Positions 8,556-17,814 of a DNA stretch of 64,000 bases are shown in pieces. Position 1 is the stretch's first letter. Each line of letters starts with the position of its first letter. Made by a program: the position numbers and the translations under genes. This stretch comes from Streptomyces fumanus (lineage in GTDB: Bacteria; Actinomycetota; Actinomycetes; Streptomycetales; Streptomycetaceae): contig NZ_BNBI01000008.1 of assembly GCF_014655295.1 (NCBI RefSeq), positions 310,001 through 374,000 of the forward strand, written 5' to 3'. The notes below the pieces were generated by a model. It was given only the letters and a program-made list of their open reading frames with translations. It did no database searches and was not told where the DNA came from.

Positions 8556-9029
8556 GTGTTCACAAGCGTTTTGATGATCGAGAAGGCCCTGACGTCCGCC
8601 GACGTGGAGTTCGTCACCACCTTGCACGGGGAGGAGCCGGTCACCTTCCAGGTGCTGCTCCAGCCGCGCGGCGACCAGGCCGACCGGTTGCTGCGGGCCA
8701 TCGACGACGTCGCCCTCGGCGAACTGGACGAGGCCGTGCGCGAGGGCGAGACCCCCGAGGGCGAGGAGGCGCTGACCGTCGGGCAGCGCGCCCTGGAGGT
8801 CTCCCTCACCGCCCTGCACGCGGCGGGGCACCGCGCGGAGGGCAGACTGGTGGCGGACCATCCGCTGGACGAGCTGAAGTCCCTGGTCGCCGAGTGCGGC
8901 GCCGACGAGGTGATCGTCCTGACCGACCCGCACTACGTGGAGGAGTTCTTCCACCGCGACTGGGCCTCCCGGGCCCGCCACAAGGTCGGCGTCCCGGTGC
9001 TCAAGCTGTTCTCCCACAGCAAGGCGTGA
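8556..9029 (+). CDS. conserved actinobacterial protein of unknown function
   Basis: 157 residues. GTG 8556 is chosen because aagggg lies 6 bases upstream; ATG 8574 is an in-frame alternative. I do not recognise a named domain. The C-terminal third (residues about 112-155, with ADEVIVLTDPHYVEEFFHRDW and then HKVGVPVLKLF, split here) looks like the nucleotide-binding half of a universal-stress-protein fold. The middle is acidic (GETPEGEEAL). It is co-directional with murC and lies 153 bp before it. The homologous position in other Streptomyces also precedes murC-msrB, as far as I recall. It is predicted soluble. Confidence 0.72.
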   Translation: MFTSVLMIEKALTSADVEFVTTLHGEEPVTFQVLLQPRGDQADRLLRAIDDVALGELDEAVREGETPEGEEALTVGQRALEVSLTALHAAGHRAEGRLVADHPLDELKSLVAECGADEVIVLTDPHYVEEFFHRDWASRARHKVGVPVLKLFSHSKA

Positions 9030-9182
9030 GGCGGGGCCGGACGACGCCGTCAGGGGCGCGGGCACCCCGCACGGCCACCCGGCCCCCCGCACACCCCGGC
9101 CGAGGTCGGCCCCCGCGCCCCGCACCGCATAGGCTGACCGCCGCAGACAGCACGTACCGACCCGCACGCACAGGGAGACAAC

Positions 9183-10580
9183 ATGGCACCCGGCCTCCCC
9201 ACCGCCATGGACCGACCGCACTTCATCGGCATCGGCGGCGCCGGAATGTCGGGGATCGCCAAGATCCTCGCGCAGCGCGGGGCCAAGGTGGCCGGCAGCG
9301 ACGCGAAGGACTCCGCGACCGCCGAGGCGCTGCGCGCGCTGGGCGCCACCGTGCACATCGGGCACGCCGCCGAGCACCTCGCCGACGACGCGAGCTGCGT
9401 GGTCGTCTCCTCCGCGATCCGCGCGGACAACCCGGAGCTGGCCCGCGCCGCCGAACTGGGCGTCCCGGTCGTCCACCGCTCCGACGCCCTGGCCGCCCTG
9501 ATGGACGGCCTGCGCCCGCTCGCGGTGGCCGGCACCCACGGCAAGACGACCACCACCTCGATGCTGGCGGTCTCCCTGGCCGAGCTGGGCCTGGACCCCT
9601 CGTACGCCATCGGCGGCGACCTGGACGCGCCCGGCTCCAACGCCCTGCACGGCACCGGCGAGATCTTCGTCGCCGAGGCCGACGAGTCCGACCGCAGCTT
9701 CCACAAGTACGCCCCCGAGGTCGCGATCGTCCTCAACGTGGAGCTCGACCACCACGCCAACTACGCCTCCATGGACGAGATCTACGAGTCCTTCGAGACG
9801 TTCGCGGGCCGGATCAGGCCCGGCGGCACCCTGGTGATCTCCGCCGACCACGAGGGCGCCCGGGAGCTGACCCGGCGGCTGGCCGGCTCGGTGCGCACGG
9901 TGACGTACGGGGAGGCGGCCGACGCCGACGTGCGCATCCTGTCGGTGACCGCGCGGGGCCTCAGCAGCGAGGTCACCGTCCTGCTGGACGGCACCGAACT
10001 GACCTTCACCGTCTCCGTGCCCGGCCGGCACTACGCCTCCAACGCCGTCGCCGCCCTGGCCGCCGGGGCCGCGCTGGGCATCCCCGCCGCCGAGCTGGCC
10101 CCCGCGCTCGCCGCCTACACCGGCGTCAAGCGGCGGCTCCAGCTCAAGGGCGAGGCGGCCGGCGTCCAGGTGATCGACTCCTACGCCCACCACCCCACCG
10201 AGATGACCGCCGACCTGGAGGCGATGCGCGCGGCGGCCGGCCGAGGCCGCATCCTCGTCGTCTTCCAGCCGCACCTGTTCTCCCGCACCCAGGAACTCGG
10301 CAAGGAGATGGGCCAGGCCCTCGCCCTCGCCGACGCCTCCCTGGTCCTCGGCATCTACCCGGCCCGCGAGGACCCGATCCCCGGCGTCACCAGCGACCTG
10401 ATCGTCCAGGCGGCCCGCGCGGCCGGCGCCGAGGTCACCCCGCTGTCCGACCAGGCCGGGGTCCCGGCGGCGGTGGCGGGAATGGCCCGGCCCGGTGATC
10501 TCGTTCTCACCATGGGCGCGGGCGACGTCACCGACCTCGGCCCGCTCATCCTGGACCGTCTTGCCGAAGTAAGGGGCTGA
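9183..10580 (+). CDS. murC: UDP-N-acetylmuramate--L-alanine ligase MurC
   Basis: 465 residues. The protein carries the MurC Rossmann motif IGIGGAGMSGIAKIL (about 15-29), the Mur-ligase ATP loop GTHGKTTTTS (117-126), EADESDRSF and the metal/substrate motif NVELDHHANY. A C-terminal Mur_ligase_C domain includes DSYAHHPTE. It ligates L-alanine to UDP-MurNAc in the cytoplasm, the first peptide-stem step of peptidoglycan synthesis. The msrB gene starts 6 bp after the stop, so the two are co-transcribed. This gene lies outside the usual division-cell-wall cluster, as is normal in Streptomyces. No ribosome site better than gggagacaac was seen before ATG 9183, but that one is good. Confidence 0.95.
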   Translation: MAPGLPTAMDRPHFIGIGGAGMSGIAKILAQRGAKVAGSDAKDSATAEALRALGATVHIGHAAEHLADDASCVVVSSAIRADNPELARAAELGVPVVHRSDALAALMDGLRPLAVAGTHGKTTTTSMLAVSLAELGLDPSYAIGGDLDAPGSNALHGTGEIFVAEADESDRSFHKYAPEVAIVLNVELDHHANYASMDEIYESFETFAGRIRPGGTLVISADHEGARELTRRLAGSVRTVTYGEAADADVRILSVTARGLSSEVTVLLDGTELTFTVSVPGRHYASNAVAALAAGAALGIPAAELAPALAAYTGVKRRLQLKGEAAGVQVIDSYAHHPTEMTADLEAMRAAAGRGRILVVFQPHLFSRTQELGKEMGQALALADASLVLGIYPAREDPIPGVTSDLIVQAARAAGAEVTPLSDQAGVPAAVAGMARPGDLVLTMGAGDVTDLGPLILDRLAEVRG

Positions 10581-10586
10581 AGTCTC

Positions 10587-10994
10587 ATGTCGTACGCCGT
10601 CGAGAAGCCGGACGAGCAGTGGCGCGCGGAGCTGTCCCCGGCCGAGTACGCCGTGCTGCGCCAGGCCGGCACCGAGCCCGCGTTCACCGGTGAGTACACC
10701 GACACCAAGACCAAGGGCGTCTACTCCTGCCGGGCCTGCGGCGCCGAGCTGTTCACCTCGGACACGAAGTTCGAGTCGCACTGCGGCTGGCCGTCGTTCT
10801 TCGACCCGAAGGACACCGACGCGGTCGAGCTGATCGAGGACCGCTCGCACGGCATGGTCCGCACCGAGGTGCGGTGCGCCCGCTGCGGCTCCCACCTCGG
10901 TCACGTCTTCGCGGGCGAGGGCTACCCGACCCCCACCGACCAGCGGTACTGCATCAACTCCCTCTCGCTGCGGCTGACGCCCGCCGAGAGCTGA
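10587..10994 (+). CDS. msrB: peptide methionine-(R)-S-oxide reductase MsrB
   Basis: 135 residues, full length. Two CxxC pairs bind structural zinc (C48/C51 in CRACG and C97/C100 in CARCG). The catalytic cysteine is C122 in RYCINS, and GWPSFF and HLGHVF are also conserved. It reduces methionine-R-sulfoxide in proteins using thioredoxin. It starts 6 bp after murC with a ribosome site inside the murC end (taagggg), implying translation from the same mRNA. It converges with the histidine kinase gene, 3 bp away. Confidence 0.96.
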   Translation: MSYAVEKPDEQWRAELSPAEYAVLRQAGTEPAFTGEYTDTKTKGVYSCRACGAELFTSDTKFESHCGWPSFFDPKDTDAVELIEDRSHGMVRTEVRCARCGSHLGHVFAGEGYPTPTDQRYCINSLSLRLTPAES

Positions 10995-10997
10995 CCC

Positions 10998-12434
10998 TCA
11001 CCGGGCCGCGCGCAGCGGCAGCGTCACCGTGAACACCGTCGCGCCCGGCGCGCCGGTCAGCGTCACGGTGCCGCCGTGCGCCTCCACCAGGGAGCGGGCG
11101 ACGGCCAGGCCCAGGCCGCTGCCGCCCCGGTCCCGGCTGCGGGCCTTGTCGACCCGGTAGAACCGGTCGAAGACCCGGTCCCGGTCGGCGGCCGGCACCC
11201 CCGGCCCCGTGTCGGCGACCCGCACCTCGGCGGTGTCCGCGCCGGCCGTGACGGTCACCGACACCGAGGTGCCCGGCGGGGTATGCACGGCCGCGTTGGT
11301 CAGCAGGTTGTCCAGCACCTGCCGGATCCGCTGCGGGTCCAGCGGCAGCGTCAGCGCCTCCGGTCCCGCCGTCACCGTCAGCGGGCGCCCCGGGTGGGAG
11401 GCGCGGAACGCGTCGGCCGCCTGCCGCACCAGCTCCGTCAGATCGGTGTCGGTCCGCCGCAGCGGCGCCTCGACCTCGGCGGCGTCCAGCCGGGCGAGCA
11501 GCAGCAGGTCGTCCAGGAGCACCCCCATCCGCGCCGCCTCGGCCCGCAGCCGGGCCAGGTGCCGCTCCCGTTCCCCGGGCTCGTTGGCGGCCGCGTACTG
11601 GAAGAGGTCGGCGTAGCCCCGTACGGACATCAGCGGGGTGCGCAGCTCGTGCGAGGCGTCGGCGACGAACCGGCGCAGCCGCCGCTCCGCCTCGGCGCGC
11701 ACCGCGAGGGAGTCGTCGATGTGCTCCAGCATCGCGTTGAACGCGGTGCGCAGCTCCTCCACCTCGCGCCCGCCGGGCCGGCCGGCCGCGCGCAGCGGCA
11801 GTTGGGCCGCGGACCGGGTCAGGTCGTGCGAGGCGATGCCGTGCGCGGTGCGCGCCATCTCGCTCAGCGGGCGCAGCCCCCGCCGCAGCATCCGCCGCCC
11901 GAGCACCACCAGCGCCAGCAGCGCCAGGCCGTAGGCGACCACCTGCACGGCGATCAGCCGGTCCATGGTGTTCTCGACGTCCCCCAGCGGCGCGGCGCTC
12001 ACCAGCACCACCCCGGGCCGCACCTCGCAGGCCCGCAGCAGATAGGGCCCGCGGCCGTCGATCCGCACGCTGCGGGTCAGGTCCTGGCCGGCCCGGGCCC
12101 GGGTCTCGGCCAGGTCGGTCAGCGCCCCGCTGTCCGCCGGTACGTCGGCGGGCCGGCGCAGGTCGGCGGAGCCGCCGGTGACGTCGTACACGGCCGTGTA
12201 CCAGCCGTAGTACGGCTGCCGTTCGACCGTGCCGTGGGTCGCCGCGTCCTTGGACTGCACCACCTGCACCAGCTTCATCTGGTCCACGAGCCGCGCCTGG
12301 AGGTACTCCCGCATGGACGCGGTCAGCGCCGTGCCCACCACGGCGAACACCGCCAGCGACAGCACCCCGAGGCCGAGCGCGAGGCGGGTGCCCAGGCGCA
12401 GCCGGCGCCAGCTTCGCCACAGCCGCCGGATCAC
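10998..12434 (-). CDS. sensor histidine kinase (HAMP-HisKA-HATPase)
   Basis: 478 residues from GTG 12434, overlapping the regulator's stop by 4 bases (GTGA). Order: TM1 (about 17-40), extracytoplasmic sensor loop (about 41-160), TM2 (about 163-182), HAMP, dimerisation domain with the phospho-acceptor His in DASHELRTP, and an HATPase_c domain with GLAVARSLVEAHGG as its G2 box. It autophosphorylates and transfers phosphate to the adjacent OmpR-type regulator. The signal is unknown. The gene pair is transcribed away from the osmoprotectant importer genes, so a regulatory link is possible but not shown. Confidence 0.92.
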   Translation of the reverse strand: MIRRLWRSWRRLRLGTRLALGLGVLSLAVFAVVGTALTASMREYLQARLVDQMKLVQVVQSKDAATHGTVERQPYYGWYTAVYDVTGGSADLRRPADVPADSGALTDLAETRARAGQDLTRSVRIDGRGPYLLRACEVRPGVVLVSAAPLGDVENTMDRLIAVQVVAYGLALLALVVLGRRMLRRGLRPLSEMARTAHGIASHDLTRSAAQLPLRAAGRPGGREVEELRTAFNAMLEHIDDSLAVRAEAERRLRRFVADASHELRTPLMSVRGYADLFQYAAANEPGERERHLARLRAEAARMGVLLDDLLLLARLDAAEVEAPLRRTDTDLTELVRQAADAFRASHPGRPLTVTAGPEALTLPLDPQRIRQVLDNLLTNAAVHTPPGTSVSVTVTAGADTAEVRVADTGPGVPAADRDRVFDRFYRVDKARSRDRGGSGLGLAVARSLVEAHGGTVTLTGAPGATVFTVTLPLRAAR

Positions 12435-13147
12435 GGGGCGGTCCGGCGCAGCGCGTACCCGAAGCCGCGCACGGTGTGGATCAGCGGCCCGCCGGCCTCC
12501 CCGGCCTCGTCGAGCTTGCGGCGCAGCCGGCTGACGACCAGTTCCACCACGTTGGACCGGCCGCCGAAGCCGTACTCCCAGACGTGGTCGAGGATCTGCG
12601 CCTTGGTCAGCACGGCCGGCGACTTGCGCATCAGATAGCGCAGCACCTCGTACTCGGTCGGGGTGAGGGCGATCAGCGTCCCGCCGCGCCGCACCTCGCG
12701 GGTGTCCTCGTCCATCGTCAGGTCCCCGACCCGCAGCACCGAGCGCGGGAAGCCGGGTCCGGCGCTGCGCCGCAGCACGGTCCGCAGCCGCGCCATCAGC
12801 TCCTCCACCGCGAACGGCTTGACCAGGTAGTCGTCGCCGCCCCGGGTCAGCCCCGCCACCCGGTCGGCCACCTGGTCGCGGGCGGTGAGGAACACCACCG
12901 GCACCATCGTCCCCGAGCGGCGCAGCTCGTCCAGGACGCCGAAGCCGTCGATGTCCGGCAGCATCAGGTCGAGCACCACGATGTCCGGCCGGAACCAGCC
13001 CGCGGTGCGCAGCGCGTCCGTGCCGGAGTTGGCGGTGACCGCCTCCCAGCCCTCGTACCGGGCGACCGTGGCGACGAGATCGGCGATGGGCGGGTCGTCG
13101 TCCACGACCAGGAGTCGAACTTTGTCCACCCGCTCATATTGCGCCAC
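12431..13147 (-). CDS. OmpR/PhoB-family response regulator
   Basis: 238 residues from GTG 13147; the next GTG (VDKVRLL) is an alternative. The receiver domain has the acidic pocket (VVDDDPP), the phospho-acceptor Asp in VLDLMLPDIDG, and Lys in VKPF. The C-terminal winged helix contains LTPTEYEVLRYL and VVELVVSRLRRKLDE. It is the partner of the kinase encoded immediately downstream. It is divergent from the osmoprotectant ATPase gene across 230 bp, which must hold both promoters and is a sensible place for its binding site. Confidence 0.94.
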   Translation of the reverse strand: MAQYERVDKVRLLVVDDDPPIADLVATVARYEGWEAVTANSGTDALRTAGWFRPDIVVLDLMLPDIDGFGVLDELRRSGTMVPVVFLTARDQVADRVAGLTRGGDDYLVKPFAVEELMARLRTVLRRSAGPGFPRSVLRVGDLTMDEDTREVRRGGTLIALTPTEYEVLRYLMRKSPAVLTKAQILDHVWEYGFGGRSNVVELVVSRLRRKLDEAGEAGGPLIHTVRGFGYALRRTAP

Positions 13148-13377
13148 CCGCCGCCCGCCGCCGACCCCCCGGATGCCACGGACCGTGATCGACAGTTGGA
13201 CGACAGCCCGCCGACAGGGAAACGACAGGCGGGCCGGGCGCGGACCGGGGCATGGCGGCGGCGGCTCCGGGAAGGGTTGTCCGAGGCAGCACGTCTAGAC
13301 TCGGGCGGCAACTGCCCGTACGACCCCGGGCCAGGTGTCCTGGAGTTGTCCGCCCCACCCGAAGGGTTCTCGGCGTT

Positions 13378-14502
13378 TTGATACGGATGGAATCAGTCAC
13401 CAAACGGTATCCGGACGGGACGGTGGCGGTCGACCAACTGTCGCTGGACATACCCGACGGCTCGATCACGGTCCTCGTCGGACCCTCGGGCTGCGGCAAG
13501 ACCACCACCCTGCGCATGATCAACAGGATGGTGGAGCCGACCGAGGGCACCATCCTCCTCGACGGCACCGACATCCAGCGCCGGCCCGTCACCACCCTGC
13601 GCCGCTCCATGGGTTACGTCATCCAGAACGCCGGCCTCTTCCAGCACCGCACCATCGTCGACAACATCGCGACCGTGCCCCGGATGCTGGGCTGGGGCAA
13701 GCAGAAGGCCCGCGCCCGGGCGGCGGAGCTGATGGAACGGGTCGGCCTCGACACCTCCCTGGCCCGGCGCTACCCCTACCAGCTCTCCGGCGGGCAGCAG
13801 CAGCGCGTCGGGGTGGCCCGCGCGCTGGCCGCGGACCCGCCGGTGCTGCTCATGGACGAGCCGTTCTCCGCCGTCGACCCCGTGGTCCGCAAGGGGCTCC
13901 AGGACGAACTGCTGCGCATCCAGGCGGAGCTGGGCAAGACCATCGTCTTCGTCACCCACGACATCGACGAGGCCATCAAACTCGGCACCATGGTCGCGGT
14001 GCTGCGCACCGGCGGCCGGCTCGCCCAGTTCGCGTCCCCCGCCGAACTGCTCTCCGCCCCCGCCGACGCCTTCGTCGAGGACTTCCTCGGCGCCGACCGG
14101 GGCGTGCGGCGCCTGTCCTTCTTCCCGTCCGCCGCGCTGGAGCTGACCACCGCCCCGGTGGTCCGCGCCGACGCCGGCGCCGAGCGGTTCGCCGCCGCCG
14201 ACGCCCCGTACCTGCTGGTCACCGACGCCGACGGCCGCCCGCTGGGCTGGGGCACCCCGGCCGGCCTGGCCGCCGGGGACACCGCGCCGGACCGGCTGCT
14301 GCCGTACGGGCGGCCCTTCGTGCCCGGCACCGACTCGCTGCGCGCCGCCCTGGACTGCGCGGTGCTCTCGCCGACCGGCTGGGCCGTCGCCGTGGACCCC
14401 GACGGCCGGGTCACCGGCGTCGCCTCGCAGACGACCATCGGCGAGGCGATCCGCGCCGCCCACGCGGCCGGCCCCGCCGACCGCGCCGGGGTCGCCCCGT
14501 GA
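13378..14502 (+). CDS. osmoprotectant (glycine betaine/choline-type) ABC importer, ATPase
   Basis: 374 residues from TTG 13378, with gaaggg about 12 bases upstream; ATG 13387 is the alternative. It has Walker A GPSGCGKTT, signature LSGGQQQRV, Walker B VLLMDEPFSAVDP and the H-loop VTHDIDEA. The C-terminal 120 residues resemble the degenerate CBS region of OpuCA/ProV-type subunits, which sense ionic strength in some species. It powers uptake by the two permeases downstream. It is the first gene of a four-gene operon with overlaps of 4 bases between the first three genes. Confidence 0.9.
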   Translation: MIRMESVTKRYPDGTVAVDQLSLDIPDGSITVLVGPSGCGKTTTLRMINRMVEPTEGTILLDGTDIQRRPVTTLRRSMGYVIQNAGLFQHRTIVDNIATVPRMLGWGKQKARARAAELMERVGLDTSLARRYPYQLSGGQQQRVGVARALAADPPVLLMDEPFSAVDPVVRKGLQDELLRIQAELGKTIVFVTHDIDEAIKLGTMVAVLRTGGRLAQFASPAELLSAPADAFVEDFLGADRGVRRLSFFPSAALELTTAPVVRADAGAERFAAADAPYLLVTDADGRPLGWGTPAGLAAGDTAPDRLLPYGRPFVPGTDSLRAALDCAVLSPTGWAVAVDPDGRVTGVASQTTIGEAIRAAHAAGPADRAGVAP

Positions 14503-15170
14503 GCGGTTACTTCGACATCCCCAGCGACCTGCAGAACACCTGGGCCGGGCTGATCGGCCTGCATCTGCGCGAGGCCCTGCTGCCCGTGCTGGCCGGGCTG
14601 GTCCTGGCCCTGCCGCTGGCCCAGCTCTGCGTCCGCTTCCGCTGGCTGTACCCCCCGGTGCTCGGCGTGACGACCGTGCTCTACGCCGTGCCCTCGCTGG
14701 CGTTCTTCGTCGTGCTCATCGACTACACCGGCCAGACCGAGCTGACCGTGATGATCCCGCTGGCCGTCTACAGCCTGGTGGTGCTGGTCCCGGCCATCGT
14801 CGACGGGGTCCGCTCGGTGCCCCAGGAGACCCTGGCCGCCGCCACCGCCATGGGCTTCGGGCCGGTACGCCGCTACCTCCAGGTGCAGTTGCCGATCGCC
14901 GTGCCCGCCCTGGTGGCCGGGCTGCGGGTCGCCACCGTCTCCAGCATCTCCCTGGTCAGCGTCGGCGCCCTGATCGGCAACCAGGGCGCCCTGGGCAACC
15001 TGCTGGCCGCCGCGCAGAAGTACGACCGGCCCGAACTGGCCGTCAACTCCGTCGTCACCACGGCCGTCCTCGCCATCGCCTGCGACGCCGCCCTGGTCGG
15101 CCTGCGCCTCCTGCTCACCCCGTGGATGCCCCGCGGCACCGCCACCCGGCGCCCGGCGGTGGTCAAGTGA
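14499..15170 (+). CDS. osmoprotectant ABC importer, permease 1
   Basis: 223 residues; GTG 14499 overlaps the ATPase stop (GTGA). It has six hydrophobic segments and the cytoplasmic coupling loop VPQETLAAATAMGFGPVRR, a typical binding-protein-dependent transport motif of the OpuCB/OpuCD family. The N-terminus HLREALLPVLAGLVLALPL matches the family landmark. Together with the next permease it forms the membrane channel. Length is normal for this short permease class. Confidence 0.92.
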   Translation: MSGYFDIPSDLQNTWAGLIGLHLREALLPVLAGLVLALPLAQLCVRFRWLYPPVLGVTTVLYAVPSLAFFVVLIDYTGQTELTVMIPLAVYSLVVLVPAIVDGVRSVPQETLAAATAMGFGPVRRYLQVQLPIAVPALVAGLRVATVSSISLVSVGALIGNQGALGNLLAAAQKYDRPELAVNSVVTTAVLAIACDAALVGLRLLLTPWMPRGTATRRPAVVK

Positions 15171-15832
15171 ACGTCCTGAACTTCGTCGACGCCTTCTTCA
15201 GCGACAGCGCCCACTGGCACGGCTACGACGGCATCCCGCGACGCCTGCTGGAACACGTCCAGTACTCGCTGCTCGCGCTCGGCCTGGCCGCCGCCATCGG
15301 CCTGCCCGTCGGCCTGCTCACCGGGCACACCGGGCGCGGCGGCAACGTGCTGGCGTTCCTGGCCACCGCCGCCCGCGCGCTGCCCAGCTTCGGCCTGCTG
15401 GTGCTGATCGCCATCGCGCTCGGCTTCAACCTGCTGCCGGTGATGATCCCGCTGGTCGTCCTCGCCGTCCCGCCGATCCTGGTCACCACCTACGAGGCGG
15501 TCCGCTCCGTCGACCCCGCCCCGGTGGACGCCGCCCGCGGCATGGGCATGCGGGAGTCCCGCGTCCTGTTCCAGGTCGAACTGCCGGTCGCCCTGCCGCT
15601 GATCCTCAGCGGACTGCGCTCGGCGGCCATCCAGATCGTCTCCACCGCCACCATCGCCGCCTACGTCAGCCTCGGCGGCCTCGGCCGGTACATCGTCGAC
15701 GGGCTCTACCAGCGCGACTACGAGAAGGTCGTCGGCGGCGCCACCCTGGTCGCCGTCCTCGCCCTGACCACCCTCGCCCTGTTCTGGGCGGCGGGCCGGT
15801 TCGCGGTCTCCCCCGGGGTCCGGCGGCGCTGA
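15167..15832 (+). CDS. osmoprotectant ABC importer, permease 2
   Basis: 221 residues; GTG 15167 overlaps the preceding stop codon by 4 bases. It is homologous in architecture to permease 1, with six hydrophobic segments and the coupling motif DAARGMGMRESRVLFQVELP (20 residues). Segments such as LLEHVQYSLLALGLAAAIG match OpuCB/OpuCD. It forms a heterodimeric channel with the upstream permease. The 77-bp gap before the binding-protein gene contains no obvious terminator. Confidence 0.92.
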   Translation: MNVLNFVDAFFSDSAHWHGYDGIPRRLLEHVQYSLLALGLAAAIGLPVGLLTGHTGRGGNVLAFLATAARALPSFGLLVLIAIALGFNLLPVMIPLVVLAVPPILVTTYEAVRSVDPAPVDAARGMGMRESRVLFQVELPVALPLILSGLRSAAIQIVSTATIAAYVSLGGLGRYIVDGLYQRDYEKVVGGATLVAVLALTTLALFWAAGRFAVSPGVRRR

Positions 15833-15909
15833 CGGCCCGTCGACGGTGACGGAAAACCGTAATCAGGCCGTTCTTGACGCATCGAACACCGGCTGGATTG
15901 GATCGTTGA

Positions 15910-16872
15910 ATGACTTTCACCGCGCGAAGCAGCAGGTCCAGGACGAGGCACACCGGTGCGGCGGCCGTCGCACTCGCCGCCGCGGCGGCGCTGCTCGCGG
16001 GCTGTTCCTCCGACGGCACCGACGACGGCGACGACCCGCTGGCCGGGGAGAAGGCCGAGGCCGGCACGGTCGTCGTCGGCTCCAACAACTTCGCCGAGTC
16101 CACCCTCCTCGCCGACCTGTACGGCGAGGCGCTGCGGGCCAAGGGCGTCAAGGTCACCTACAAGCACAACATCGGCAGCCGGGAGACCACGTACGGCCTG
16201 ATGAAGAACGGCTCGGTCACGGTGCTGCCGGAGTACAACGGCTCGCTGCTGGCCTACCTCGACGCCAAGGCGGAGCAGAAGTCCGCCGACGCGGTCGACG
16301 AGGCCGTCAAGGCCAAGCTGGACAAGTCCCTGACGCTGCTCGACTCCTCGCCCGCCGAGAACAAGGACTCGGTGAGCGTCAACGCGGCCACGGCGAAGAA
16401 GTACGAGCTCACCGAGTCCAGCACGCTCGCCGACCTCAAGGACATCGCCCCCGACCTGGTGATCGGCGGGTCCCCGGAGTTCCAGACCCGCCAGCAGGGA
16501 CTGAAGGGCCTGGAGTCGGTCTACGGGCTGAAGTTCAAGTCCTTCAAGGCGCTGGACGCGGGCGGCCCGCTGACCCAGGCGGCGCTGGCCAAGAACACCG
16601 TGCAGGCGGCGGACATCTTCACCACCGACCCGGCCATCGACAAGGAGGGGTTCGTGGTCCTGAAGGACCCGGAGAACTTCTTCGGGTTCGCCAACGTCAC
16701 CCCGCTGGTCCGCGAGGGCGACCTCTCCGAGAAGGCCGTCGCCGCGCTGAACGCCGTCTCCGCCAAGCTCGACACCGAGACCCTCCGCGACCTGGACAGC
16801 CAGGTCCAGACGGACAAGAAGGACCCGCTGGACGTGGCCAAGGCGTGGCTGCAGTCGGAGGGCCTCATCTGA
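15910..16872 (+). CDS. osmoprotectant ABC importer, substrate-binding lipoprotein
   Basis: 320 residues. The signal peptide ends in the lipobox LLAGC (Cys32). The mature protein opens with VVVGSNNFAES and continues with YKHNIGSRETTYGLM and VLPEYNGSLLAYL, which are hallmarks of the OpuAC/ProX quaternary-amine-binding family. It is anchored on the outer face of the membrane and delivers substrate to the two permeases. Substrate (glycine betaine, choline, carnitine or similar) cannot be fixed from sequence alone. Its 3' end overlaps the convergent cvnD-type gene by 8 bp. Confidence 0.9.
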   Translation: MTFTARSSRSRTRHTGAAAVALAAAAALLAGCSSDGTDDGDDPLAGEKAEAGTVVVGSNNFAESTLLADLYGEALRAKGVKVTYKHNIGSRETTYGLMKNGSVTVLPEYNGSLLAYLDAKAEQKSADAVDEAVKAKLDKSLTLLDSSPAENKDSVSVNAATAKKYELTESSTLADLKDIAPDLVIGGSPEFQTRQQGLKGLESVYGLKFKSFKALDAGGPLTQAALAKNTVQAADIFTTDPAIDKEGFVVLKDPENFFGFANVTPLVREGDLSEKAVAALNAVSAKLDTETLRDLDSQVQTDKKDPLDVAKAWLQSEGLI

Positions 16873-17467
16873 TCCGCCCGCCCTCGTCGGCCCGGCCGTC
16901 CGCGTCCGCGATCAGCCGGTCGACGAGGGCGATCAGCACGTCCCGGGCGGAGGCCCGCTCCCGGGCGTCGCACAGCACCACGGCCACCCGCTCCGGCAGC
17001 GCCAGCGCCTGACGGATCTCCTCGGGCGGATACGGGTGCCGTCCGTGGAAGCCGTTGACGCCCACGACGAACGGGATGTTCCGCCGCTCGAAGAAGTCGA
17101 TGGCGGCGAAACTGCTCTCGGGGCGCCGCACGTCCAGCAGCACCACCGCGCCCAGCGCCCCGACCGCCAGGTCGTTCCACATGAACCAGAACCGCTGCTG
17201 GCCCGGGGTGCCGAACAGGTACAGCACCAGGTCCCGGCCGATGGTGATCCGGCCGAAGTCCAGCGCCACCGTGGTGGACCGCTTCTCCTCGATCCCGGCG
17301 AGGTCGTCCACGCCCAGCCCCGCCACGGTGAGCGGCTCCTCGGTGCGCAGCGGGGCGATCTCGCTGACCGACCCGACCATGGTGGTCTTGCCGACGCCGA
17401 AGCCGCCGGCGATGAGGATCTTCACCGCGTCGGGTGCCGCCGGGGCGGCGTGCTCAGAGCCGGCCAA
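16865..17467 (-). CDS. cvnD: conservon GTP/ATP-binding protein (CvnD type)
   Basis: 200 residues, apparently from TTG 17467, with gaggg just upstream. The small-GTPase fold has P-loop GGFGVGKTT, switch II FGTPGQQRFWFMW and, in place of NKxD, VNGFHG, a variation usual for CvnD proteins. Conservons encode a membrane kinase, a roadblock protein, a DUF742 protein and this GTPase, and are thought to work like a bacterial G-protein complex at the membrane. It overlaps the DUF742 gene by 14 bp and the convergent osmoprotectant-binding gene by 8 bp. Confidence 0.9.
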   Translation of the reverse strand: MAGSEHAAPAAPDAVKILIAGGFGVGKTTMVGSVSEIAPLRTEEPLTVAGLGVDDLAGIEEKRSTTVALDFGRITIGRDLVLYLFGTPGQQRFWFMWNDLAVGALGAVVLLDVRRPESSFAAIDFFERRNIPFVVGVNGFHGRHPYPPEEIRQALALPERVAVVLCDARERASARDVLIALVDRLIADADGRADEGGRIR

Positions 17468-17813
17468 GGCCCTCCCTCACTTTCTGCAGCAGGTCCAGGT
17501 CCGGGGCGGACCGCGTGACGGGATGCGGCGCACGGGCGGTGATCCGGCCCGCCTCCAGCAGATCGCAGAGCAGGATGACGACCACGCTCACCGGCAGGTC
17601 CAGCCGGGCGGCCAGCTCCGCCACGGCCATCGGCTCGGCGCACAGCTTCAGGATCCGCAGGTGCTCGGGCTGCGGACGCGGGGCCCGGGCGGGCGGCGGG
17701 TCCACCGCGGTCACCGTCGTGATCAGGGCGAAGTCGGCGCGGCTGGGCCGGGTCCGGCCGCCGGTCAGGGTGAACGGGCGGACCAGCCGGCCCCCCGCGT
17801 CGCCTTCGCTCAC
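17454..17813 (-). CDS. cvnC: DUF742 protein (CvnC type)
   Basis: 119 residues from GTG 17813. It contains the DUF742 signature: an RLVRPFTLTGGRT N-terminus, PEHLRILKLCAEPMAVAELAARLDLPVSVV forming a winged-helix-like core (quoted here only in part: EHLRILKLC and PVSVVVILLCDLL). The C-terminus ends LLQKVREGLGRL. CvnC proteins interact with other conservon members in S. coelicolor; their biochemical activity is not known. It starts 1 bp after the roadblock gene stop and overlaps cvnD. Confidence 0.92.
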   Translation of the reverse strand: MSEGDAGGRLVRPFTLTGGRTRPSRADFALITTVTAVDPPPARAPRPQPEHLRILKLCAEPMAVAELAARLDLPVSVVVILLCDLLEAGRITARAPHPVTRSAPDLDLLQKVREGLGRL

Positions 17814-17814
17814 C

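Noticed and set aside
8508..10904. 798-residue minus-strand open frame
   Set aside because: It is the mirror of the unknown-protein, murC and msrB genes and shows only low-complexity Gly/Val/Arg sequence.
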